Translations under genes and position numbers: made by a program | Notes under the pieces: model-generated | Told to the model about the DNA's origin: nothing | The model's database searches: none | The model's input: only the letters and a program-made list of their open reading frames with translations | Assembly (NCBI GenBank): GCA_021030915.1 | Contig: JAGEMR010000017.1 | Location: 248,001-312,000, forward strand | DNA: 64,000 nucleotides | Direction of reading: 5' to 3' | Source of the DNA: Astrothelium macrocarpum | Taxonomy: Eukaryota; Ascomycota; Dothideomycetes; Trypetheliales; Trypetheliaceae | Part shown: positions 21,016 to 29,608 of the stretch, in pieces | Layout: every line of letters starts with the position of its first letter | How positions within the stretch are numbered: the first letter of the stretch is position 1

Positions 21016-22894
21016 ATGGCCAGCATTTCGGCACCTAGAGCCACCGCAGAGAAACGCCGTAAGCCTCCTCGAGCGAAGAAAGGTATAGCGTTACCCATCT
21101 TATCACATCCAAACTACGTTAACATTCCCAGCACAACAAAATCAGGACGCCAGTCCAGCTGTTGGACATCGCTCTCTTATTAAAAATAACTCGAAAACAC
21201 AAGCAGATAACAAGCAAACTCAATCGCCAAAAAAGCAACAATCCCAATCGTCAGCTATCAAGACCATCAAACGGACTCGAAATTCCCAGAACCCTACATC
21301 GACCGAAGGGCCGGGATGTTTGCAAACCAGAAATCCCCTCCGTACAACACCTGACAAACCCACGGAGGTAAAAAAACGCCCTCTAAAAGAAGAAAACGAT
21401 CACCATCCATGTGTATCACCCGAGTCACCTTCAAAACGGATACAAACATCTTCAACTCCAGGGAGCAGATCAAAGAGAAGGACAATTAGAGAGGCTCGGG
21501 TTGACTATTGGACAGAGAACCAGACCTGGCCCACAACAGAACAAGAGGAGAATATGGATGATTCCAATGACATGGTCGACATGCTCGCCAAAGAGAGACT
21601 ATGGCGCAAACGTTCACACACCAGTATGAACACGGAAACAATTCCAACAAATACACCAAGCAACCAAAAATCACGGGAACAGAAGAGTTCTCCGTATGAG
21701 CATCCTCAGTACGAACGTTATCTCCGAGATCATGGCAGCTTTATGTACGATTACAAAGAAGGGGTCACTCCTGAAAGTGAAGAGCTTTGCGAAAAGCTTT
21801 TGACAGCATCACAATCTTCTCCTGAACACACTTTGTTCTCAAATGATGAGGTGTTTCGAAAGACGTGCAAGGGAATTAAGGGTGAAAATGAGGCCAGGAT
21901 AATCCGCGACATTGCACAGCTTATCGTGCCTTCGGCTGAGGTGTTTGCATATTTTGGAGCGCAGCATCTTGAGATTGTTAAGGAAACTACCAATGCGAGA
22001 TGGATCAGTACTTTCCCTTTTTACGGATCTCTCCCACAACCAGATTTTGGTATTGGATTTAATCCGGAGGCATTCAATCAAGAACGAACACAAAAGCTGC
22101 AGCCTTATATCGGCAATGTGCTCAAAGACTGTTCTTTCATTGCGGCCACATACAACATGTATTTTCCATTTCTCACAAGTGAAGTGAAACGTGGAGCTTC
22201 CGGACTCGATATCGCTGACCGACAGAATGCCAACAATCTGAGTGTTGCACTACGTGGTTTGGCGAAACTGTTCCTACTTGTGGGGCGACAAACAGAACTT
22301 CATCGAGAAATTAACGGCTTTTCAATTTCTCACAGCGACAAGTACGTCAGAATATATGGCCACTATGTTGTTGTGAGCGACAAAGATTTCACATTCTATC
22401 GACACGATATTGCCATGTTTGATATCTCAAAGACAGCCCAAGCAGATAATAGATGGGTGGCATACTCTTTCGTCAAAAATGTCTACGATTTATGGCTTCC
22501 TAACCACTTTAAACGAATCTGCTCTGTTATTGATGAGCTACCTGCCAGCTTGAATATCGAAGTCTCTGATTGGTCGGAACCTCAGTCTCGCGATCGGAAA
22601 GTGGAATCTTTGCGTTCAGAATTATCTCAGCAGTTCGGTGCACAAAAGATGGCGGATGACCTTCAAGATATGCAGCAACAAAATAAACCGGATAAGATGA
22701 TTCAGGCTGAGACAGGAAAACGGCAGAAAAAGGAGAAGGGGAAGGGCAAGGAGAAGGAGGAGAAAGAGGGGAAGGAGAAGGAGGGGAAGGAGGGGAAGAA
22801 GAAGGAGGAGGGGGGGGGAAAGGAGGAGGAGAAGGGGAAGAAGGGGAAGAAAGGGAAGAAGAAGGAGAAAAAGGGGGAAAAGGAGACGAAGTAG
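21016..22894 (+). CDS. DUF7924 protein, PD-(D/E)XK-like core
   Basis: Exons 21016-21082 and 21159-22894 give 600 residues. The intron acceptor (GTCCAG) is inferred from phase and skips nearer AGs, so the exact join is uncertain. The N-terminal ~130 residues are basic and disordered. The core (residues ~190-430) carries the DUF7924 signature: PQPDFGIGF, FPFLTSEVKRG, LDIADRQNANN, LHREINGFSISH, VRIYGHY, NVYDLWLPNHFKRIC. The spacing of PD and EVK is that of a PD-(D/E)XK nuclease fold; I infer this, and no activity is claimed. The last ~80 residues are a Lys/Glu/Gly tract encoded by an A/G-only run. These proteins are numerous and patchy in fungi; their role is unknown. Confidence 0.75.
22723..22891 (+). 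repeat. Purine-only low-complexity tract
   Basis: Nearly uninterrupted A/G sequence (AAGGAG, GGGAAG units) encoding the Lys/Glu/Gly tail of the DUF7924 protein. Such tracts can form triplexes and vary in length by slippage. Confidence 0.85.
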
Positions 22895-23849
22895 GGAATT
22901 GGTATCTCGCCATTGGTTCGGTGGTTAACTTTGGGTTGCAAACAGAGGCCTCAAGAATTTATGGATATCTGAAGGTCCTTAGCTGTAAACATATTATCGT
23001 TAATGTCGGTGAAGCTGCAAAGATGCTTAATTTTTTTGGTTGCTATAAATATTAGCAAGTCTATTTGTTGTGGCTAAAGCGAGATGTGCTTGAAATGTTT
23101 GATAGTGTAGTAGTGCGAGTTTTTTGATGCTTCTTGTTAACAGAAAGGTTGAGTCTTTGACATTGTTGTTTATTGGAGCTTTTAGAAATGGATCAGGTAA
23201 CTTATCTTTTTTTTTTTTTTTAAATAGCATAAAATATGGAAAGCGTTTACAATTGAATATCTTTTAATAGTCTCGATAAATATACAAAAAGAAAGATACT
23301 ATGCAGAATACGATTTTTATAAGCGCCAAGACTTCCAGCCAATACGTTATTGATTGTGTAAGAAGATGGATGTCGGAAGGGAAACAAGGTCGCAGGGAAT
23401 TGAAGATTGCAGGATTATGTACTCCGTAGACTGAGTGAATACAATCAGATAAGATATTTAGAACTCCCCAGCACAACGTTTACCTGATGGAGGTCGGAAA
23501 TGGCCGAAACGAGAATAGATTTCCTCAAATAGCGAAATCGGACCCACATTCCTCAGCACAAAATTTACATCATCTAGTAGTCGATTGGGGGCCCCTCAAT
23601 ATGTCTTTGTTCTGACATTAAACACAACAAGTGACTTTACTCACAATTATTTTGCTCCAAAGCTCCAGTAGACTCTCGGAGCCAAGCAACTGTCTTTGTC
23701 AATATGTTCATAGAACGAACGCCCATTTATGTATGCAATTCAAAGTGTTTCGAGCAGTATCGAACATTACATTTGCATACCTTTTTTCCAACTGCGAAGT
23801 TTTACAAAAACATCTCCACGCCGACTCGATCAACAACATGTGGTCATTT
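22895..23849. other. Intergenic, no gene seen
   Basis: Convergent gap between the DUF7924 gene (+) and the glycosidase gene (-). Contains a poly-T run near 23205-23221 and two copies of the motif CC(C/T)CAGCACAA (23466 and 23551). No coding frame is convincing. Confidence 0.55.
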
Positions 23850-26000
23850 TCAAAGCGCAGGCAAGAAACCCTCCGCTTCAACCTCCCAGCCTTCCGGCCA
23901 ATGTCCGCCCTCTGCTCCATCCCACCCGCCAGCCAGCATCGCCACTGCCCAAAGCAAGCTCGCGCTGCCAGGAAAATACGGCGTTGGAACGCGCGATCCG
24001 CCGATGGCATAGCCCGCATCATCAAATTGGAAGTTTTCATTGAGTAGCCACGCTACTGCCGTCTCCGGATCTTCCAGTCTCGCTGCATTCATGGCGAGCA
24101 GGGGAAAGTCCCAACCATAGCTATATGTGAAGTTCCACGTCTCGTAGACCAGATCGCGCGTCTTTTGCATGATGGTGAGATTGAGGCCTGGTGTGGGTGG
24201 GAGCCAGCCGTAGATGCCCAGCATACTGGGGTGGTCTTCATCGTATGTCGTGTTGTCCCACATGCCTTCGATGCCTTCATAAATGACGTAAGAGTCGTTT
24301 TGAACGGGAAAGGCTGCGAGGTGTTCGGCTACATGCGTCCACTGAGCTGGGACTTCTTTGCCTTGGCGACGTTGCCAACCACTTGCAATCTGCAAACCAA
24401 GACGCCAGTACGCTAGCTCAAATGTCGGATTTCGGGTGACATTTGGGTCGGTGTTTTCAGAAACTGGGTACATCGGTGGACCAAGATCATAGACACCGGT
24501 TGATTCATTCCAGAAAGCGTACGAGGCCATAAAATTAGCGGTTTCAGAAAGGATCGTATTCCACTTCTGGAGAGTAGAGACGAAAGGGAAAGCACGATAC
24601 TCGTACTCTGCAAAGACTATGGGATGGGGCTGTTGCCAGATCAAGAAACTGTTGATTTCACCAGGAGCACTTCGTCCTGTCGTATCACTTTCTTTGCCCC
24701 ATCGTGCTCCGTCGTAGCCTTGTGATTTCGCACGCTGGATACTGCTGGGTAAGAATCGATTATAAACCCCTGGAATCGCACGGGAAAGAAGAGACCATTT
24801 TCCCCAACGCCCCAAGTGGTTTGAATTCCAAAGGAATTCTTCACAATGAAATTTACCGAACCAGCCGTTGTTAGTCAAGGCGGATTCTTGTGACGGATCA
24901 AAACCAGCTTCATTCACTGCTTCTAGGTATTGGGAGAGAATGATGCGACGCTGTAATTCTGTTGCATTACTCGATGAGTTGGTATTGATGGCAACGAATG
25001 CTCCCTCGTTCCAATATGCTTCCCACCAAGCGGAAGATTCAGATTTGATCGAAGAGATATTAGTATTGATTTTCGTACCTTGGCCTTGCGGAGAGTAGTA
25101 AGGTGCCATTTCTGGAGTTGGATTGAAATGATACGAAGACGTAAAGGACAAGGTGCTTGATGAGCCAGGTGCAGTGCGGAGTGTATATCTATGGGTTGAA
25201 GGAAGTGGTCCTGATATGCTGGCGTCCGAGTCCCACGATATCGTTGTGTAGTACGTCGATGAGTCCAGGTCATGCTGTATTCGCGCCTGGTGCCCACTCT
25301 GTTGCAAAGATGTCGTATGATTGGCAGTGGCATTATACAAACCAACAAAAGGAGCCTCAAATTTGTTTGCGTAGGTCATGTATGGATAATCGAAGAAAAC
25401 TCCAAGTTGCCCATCGGACACGAGCGTCGAATTGATTTCGATAGCCACCGTAGTGGAATCAGGATCAGCAAAGGTCTGCACTTCTACTCTCGAGCCTTTG
25501 TAGGTGAATTTGGACAAAATTGTTCCACTGTAGATATCCAGATGTTGACCTTTTTCGGTAAGATCAGATTCCGACACATTACCATCCCTGAACCATAGTC
25601 CAACCCGGCCGAGATTCATTCGTTGGGGATTGCCGATCATCCAGTTTGAGATGTCATTTTCATTTGGATTAGGTTGATCATAGTTTACAAGACGTCCATG
25701 AGTCCACCAGTTAAGTCCCGTAAAGTCTGCGGGGGATGTTTGGCCTGGAGTGGTAGGGAGAGACGAGTTGTGCCAGCCCCATGTTGACAAGATGTTGTAG
25801 GGTAAGAAAGTTTGGAGTCCAGTCACATCAGCACCAAAGGCAAAATTTCCATTGCCGACTTGAAAAGGAGTGGAGTTGGAACTGGCGGTTCGGTGAGGAT
25901 TGAAGCTTCGAACGATTTGCTTGCGATTAATAAGAGCTTCTGTAAGAAATAACTGTGTGTATAATAGTAGAACTTTGAATGTGGAAGGAGAGAGCATCAT
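23850..26000 (-). CDS. Secreted six-hairpin glycosidase, GH65-like
   Basis: Intronless, 716 residues from the ATG at 26000; no ATG lies further upstream in the frame. N-terminal hydrophobic segment (FKVLLLYTQLFLTEA) reads as a signal peptide. Many NxS/T sites fit secretion. Early (QVGNGNFAFGADVTGLQTF) and central (GWFGKFHCEEFLWNSNHLG, EYEYRAFPF) motifs match the (alpha/alpha)6 glycosidases grouped with GH65, which act on trehalose-, maltose- or kojibiose-like glucosides by hydrolysis or phosphorolysis. Substrate not deducible. The sequence is full length and clean. The opposite strand carries long open frames over the 3' end; I treat those as shadows. Confidence 0.8.
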   Translation of the reverse strand: MMLSPSTFKVLLLYTQLFLTEALINRKQIVRSFNPHRTASSNSTPFQVGNGNFAFGADVTGLQTFLPYNILSTWGWHNSSLPTTPGQTSPADFTGLNWWTHGRLVNYDQPNPNENDISNWMIGNPQRMNLGRVGLWFRDGNVSESDLTEKGQHLDIYSGTILSKFTYKGSRVEVQTFADPDSTTVAIEINSTLVSDGQLGVFFDYPYMTYANKFEAPFVGLYNATANHTTSLQQSGHQARIQHDLDSSTYYTTISWDSDASISGPLPSTHRYTLRTAPGSSSTLSFTSSYHFNPTPEMAPYYSPQGQGTKINTNISSIKSESSAWWEAYWNEGAFVAINTNSSSNATELQRRIILSQYLEAVNEAGFDPSQESALTNNGWFGKFHCEEFLWNSNHLGRWGKWSLLSRAIPGVYNRFLPSSIQRAKSQGYDGARWGKESDTTGRSAPGEINSFLIWQQPHPIVFAEYEYRAFPFVSTLQKWNTILSETANFMASYAFWNESTGVYDLGPPMYPVSENTDPNVTRNPTFELAYWRLGLQIASGWQRRQGKEVPAQWTHVAEHLAAFPVQNDSYVIYEGIEGMWDNTTYDEDHPSMLGIYGWLPPTPGLNLTIMQKTRDLVYETWNFTYSYGWDFPLLAMNAARLEDPETAVAWLLNENFQFDDAGYAIGGSRVPTPYFPGSASLLWAVAMLAGGWDGAEGGHWPEGWEVEAEGFLPAL

Positions 26001-27289
26001 TAGGTGTCTCACTCTGAGCCGCACTTAAGCAAAAGAAAGAAGCATGAGACTTATATTTCCGTTTTCATGAGATGCACAAGACCAACGTCATACCAAACTA
26101 TTTGCGGATGGATGAAATAGAAATTGACGCGAGTGCAGTAGCTCTGGAACCCCACAATACCATGCTTGAGGATCGGCACAAGGCACGCCGAGGGGGATAG
26201 CCAAGGAAATTCTGAATATGAACACACAAATATGTTGCGGATAAAATAGCCGGATAAATTCTGCCCTGTACTTTGAGGGCAATTTCGACGGAAATGTACG
26301 AGACTGGACACGGATGACGAAGAGAGCGAGTAGAAAGTAGAAAATAGAGACACCTACATCAATCTTAAGCAAACGAAGGCTCATGTTACTAATAGTATGT
26401 CTCTAGCCAAAGCCATTCTACGGTGTCCGTATTTCTTACTACTGGTAGTATTGTTGATATCATCTCTTTTTGGAGTCTCCACTAGTTATAGGATTGCCGA
26501 AATTAGATAATTAAATATAAGTGACAATCTTTCAGCGAAGGGGAACTGACGAGAAGCAACAACTGTATACTATTAGCCATAGCACCACTTTGCTTCTCTT
26601 TAGAGTCTTGCGAGCAAATACGTGGACTTTTCGCAATATTCATGCTCGACACGAATTGTAAGAAAGCATTCAGCATTCTTCAATGCAATCCTAGTGCTTC
26701 CGTAGCAAGGGATTGATTCGTTCTTTCTTTGCAGCACCCTGCCAGGTATCTTCCTCAATGCTTGTCTAAGTGTAAAAAAACCCTGTGTCTGGGGTTCAGT
26801 AGCCATCAGCACGAGAAAAAGGGTACCATTACGACATGTCGGTCAAAGGAAGACGAATAGTGGATGGGGGCCGTGGTTGTTAGCGCGTCGTGGGCACCGT
26901 GGCAACGAGCATAACCCAATCCACCCCCACAACTCTCGTACCCACCTCCTTAAAACCCCATCTCTGCCTCCTGATACACATTCAACCTGAGCCGAAATAC
27001 TCTTCGCTTTACAAAACTTCTCAACATTCTGACAGCATGGTAAGTAGGCGATCCTCGTGTCATCTTCAATCGCACATGTTAGTTTCGACATAGCGCATCG
27101 GTCCCTGCAGTGTGATGCAACACGACCAATCAACAACAAGTCATTCACATCCGTGACCAACCCGCGCGTCTGGTCGCCTTGCGGAGGCAAAGTTGCTTGT
27201 TTACCTAAAGTACCTTCTGTTGTACTTTCAGCTCCCTGCGGTTCCCTTTTGCTCAAGTCACTCCCCACTATTCATTTTGTACACAAAGC
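26001..27289. other. Intergenic with probable 5' UTR intron of the myosin light chain gene
   Basis: The left part is the glycosidase promoter. On the right, GTAAGT at 27040 and TTTCAG ending at 27231 make a likely 192-nt intron in the leader of the next gene. An ATG sits directly before this donor (27037-27039), which suggests either an upstream start or an alternative first codon. Confidence 0.5.
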
Positions 27290-27860
27290 ATGGCGCAACG
27301 CTCACAACAGCAACAACAGGCCTCCACCAACTACAAAGAAGCATTCGCCCTCTTCGATAAGCGTGGGAATGGGCGCGTCACTCGCGACTCGCTCGGAGAC
27401 CTTCTGAGGGCATGTGGTCAAAATCCGACGTTAGTAGAGATACAAGATTTGGAGAAGAGTGTCGGTGGAGATTGTATGTTAAAGAACCTCTCGCGCGAAA
27501 TGTAGAGACATTTTGCTAATTGCAATTGCTGTTTTAGTCGACTTTGACTCCTTCTCCAAAGTTCTCAACCGACCCGGTGGCTTTCGCGAACCTGGTGAGC
27601 CCGAAGAATACTGTCGCGGTTTTCAAGTGTTCGACAAGGACATGACCGGTTTCATCGGTGTTGGACAATTACGCTACATTCTTACGAATCTGGGAGAGAA
27701 AATGAGCGATGATGAGGTAGATGAGCTGTTAAAGGCAGTGGACACAAGTTCTGGAGAGATCAACTATACTGGTAAGTCGGACGCGATTGTGTTCGTCAAG
27801 AATGAGTTATGGCGGCTAACGAGGCATACAGAGCTGGTAAAGACGATACTGCAGAATTAA
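27290..27860 (+). CDS. Myosin essential light chain, Cdc4/Mlc1-like
   Basis: Calmodulin-fold light chain that binds IQ motifs of type II and V myosins and supports the cytokinetic ring. Exons 27290-27473, 27538-27771 and 27832-27860 give 148 residues. Introns of 64 and 60 nt have branch sequences GCTAATTG and GGCTAACG. The protein shows KEAFALFDKRG, LLRACGQNPT, FDSFSKVLNRPGGF and the highly conserved FQVFDKDMTGFIGVGQLRYI. EF-hand loops are degenerate (Met, Phe, Gly at metal positions), so weak or no calcium binding is expected, as known for Cdc4p. Alternative start: splicing ATG at 27037 to an acceptor ending at 27318 would give a shorter Gln-less N-terminus in frame. Confidence 0.9.
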
Positions 27861-28112
27861 TTGGGTCGGACTTGAAGGATATTCGGTACTTGGAGTGGAC
27901 TTTGGGATCTGGCATAAGGCGATGGCGTTTCAATGGCACGCAACAGTTTCCCAGACTGTTGATAAACTTCACCCGTAAAGTACGGGCATAGTATATATAG
28001 TTTCAAACAATCCAATCGCGAGTTTCGCGCATCTCCAAAAACTCTACACCCCTTTCCCCACCCCCCACTTCCAAACCCATGTGCCACTCAACCCTCAACA
28101 CCACATCTTAGC
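27861..28112. other. Short intergenic spacer
   Basis: 3' flank of the light chain gene and 5' flank of the HIT gene, both on the + strand. Becomes very C-rich towards 28112. Nothing else is seen. Confidence 0.5.
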
Positions 28113-28940
28113 ATGCGCCTATCACCCCTCCTCTCCCCACCACTCCTCCGCACATCCAAACCCATCCTAACCACCCTCCGCCGCAGCCCCTTCTCCACCT
28201 CCACCAAATCAATGTCCTCATCCACCCCGTCCACGGAAATCCTCTTCGCCAACATCCCCATCTCCCACCAAGTCTTCCACACCTCCGCCAGCGGCCTCAC
28301 CCACGCGCTGATCAACCTACGCCCGCTGCTGCCCGGCCACACGCTGATCATCCCGCGGCGCACGAGCGCGGTGTTGCTCGCGGATCTCAGCGCGGCGGAG
28401 CGCGCGGATCTGTTCGCGACGGTGGTGCGCGTGCAGCGGACGCTGAAGCGCGTGTATTCGGGCTCTTCCGCTGCGGAGCCCAACGCTGGTGAGGCGAGGA
28501 CTGGAGAGGATCGGGGAGGGTGGAGACGGGCGCGCAGACCCGCGGGCGAGGTCACGGCGTTCAATGTCGCGATGCAGGATGGTGCTGCGGCGGGACAGAC
28601 GGTGGCGCATGTGCATGTGCATGTGATTCCGCGGCGGGATGGCGATATGGAGGCGTATGGGGGTGGGGATGTGCTGTATGAGTGGTTGGAGGGGGAGGAG
28701 GGGGATGTGGGGCGGCAGTTGAAGGAGGCGGAGAGGGATCGGGAGGGGGGTGGAGAGGGTAGTGAGAGAGTAGGAGGCGAGGAAGGGGGGGAGGGTGGGG
28801 AGAAGAGGAGGGGGTTTGCTCCTGATGTGGAGAGGAAGGATAGGAGTATGGCTGAGATGCGCGCGGAGGCGGAGTGGCTGGCTGGAGAAATGGCGAAGGA
28901 TGAGGATGTGGGGAAAGAAGCAACGACTCCTCGTACATGA
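28113..28940 (+). CDS. Fhit-type HIT hydrolase with possible mitochondrial presequence
   Basis: 275 residues, no intron. Dinucleoside polyphosphate (Ap3A/Ap4A) hydrolase of the HIT superfamily. GQTVAHVHVHVIPRRDGDM holds the histidine triad with the Fhit-branch spacing. LRPLLPGHTLIIPRR and LSAAERADLF match the N-half of the fold. The first 33 residues are Arg/Ser/Leu-rich without acidic residues and look like a mitochondrial presequence. A second ATG at codon 34 would give the cytosolic form. Two additions are unusual: a basic ~25-residue insert (AGEARTGEDRGGWRRARRP) before the conserved NVAMQDG, and a ~70-residue acidic, Gly-rich tail. The gene is C-rich at its start and G-rich at its end. 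Confidence 0.88.
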   Translation: MRLSPLLSPPLLRTSKPILTTLRRSPFSTSTKSMSSSTPSTEILFANIPISHQVFHTSASGLTHALINLRPLLPGHTLIIPRRTSAVLLADLSAAERADLFATVVRVQRTLKRVYSGSSAAEPNAGEARTGEDRGGWRRARRPAGEVTAFNVAMQDGAAAGQTVAHVHVHVIPRRDGDMEAYGGGDVLYEWLEGEEGDVGRQLKEAERDREGGGEGSERVGGEEGGEGGEKRRGFAPDVERKDRSMAEMRAEAEWLAGEMAKDEDVGKEATTPRT

Positions 28941-29608
28941 AGCATGGTATGCTTGTACGAGCTTTACAGGTTGTTTAGATGGAGGATTCAATATAGAACA
29001 TGACACGGCGGGAGTCAATGATGCACAGTACAGCGATATAGATACTGAGAATTATGGGGGAGAATTTGACTGCATTCAAATCTGGTATCTAAGTATCCAA
29101 CGTGACATGATCAAAGTCGTGATTTGGTATTCGCTGACGCCCCAGGAAATGCCGAAAGAAAGAAAAAAAGAGAAACCCAACGAGAATGTCTATGATGGTC
29201 CTTGAAGTCTTCAACTTCGGCCCTATTCATTCTTCGCTCCAATACCATGTATCGCCATTGATAGAAGATCAGTGCTTGGTGTGTAAGTGTTGTTGTTTGG
29301 GAACATGTATGTGGTGGATGATAGATTGTGTAGTAACCAAGTGTGCATGAGTGGGTGCAAAGCGTGTCATGAAGACGTAAATCCAGGTAGGAAAAAAATG
29401 AAAGCAAGTAATAGGGCCTAGTGATCTTGAGAAGCAATATGCCGGAAAGTCGCTGAAATTTAGTTACTCTTTGAGGCAGTTGAAAAGGTCGGTGCTTGAA
29501 CACTCGGGATATTGATGAACCAGCTAGAAGCTTCGACGGACCGTTGCCTAATTTCGTTCCACAAAAGTCTTCTGAGCTCAAGACTTGATGTTGCCGTCAA
29601 ACCCAGGC
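28941..29608. other. Intergenic, no gene seen
   Basis: Convergent 3' flanks of the HIT gene (+) and the Argonaute gene (-). Open frames are short and unlike proteins. Confidence 0.6.

Noticed and set aside
23631..24047. Three overlapping + strand frames at the 3' end of the glycosidase gene
   Set aside because: Shadows of the minus-strand gene and its UTR; no family resemblance.
28317..29018. Pro/His-rich minus-strand frames over the HIT gene
   Set aside because: Composition effect of the G-rich half; the HIT motif fixes the coding strand as +.
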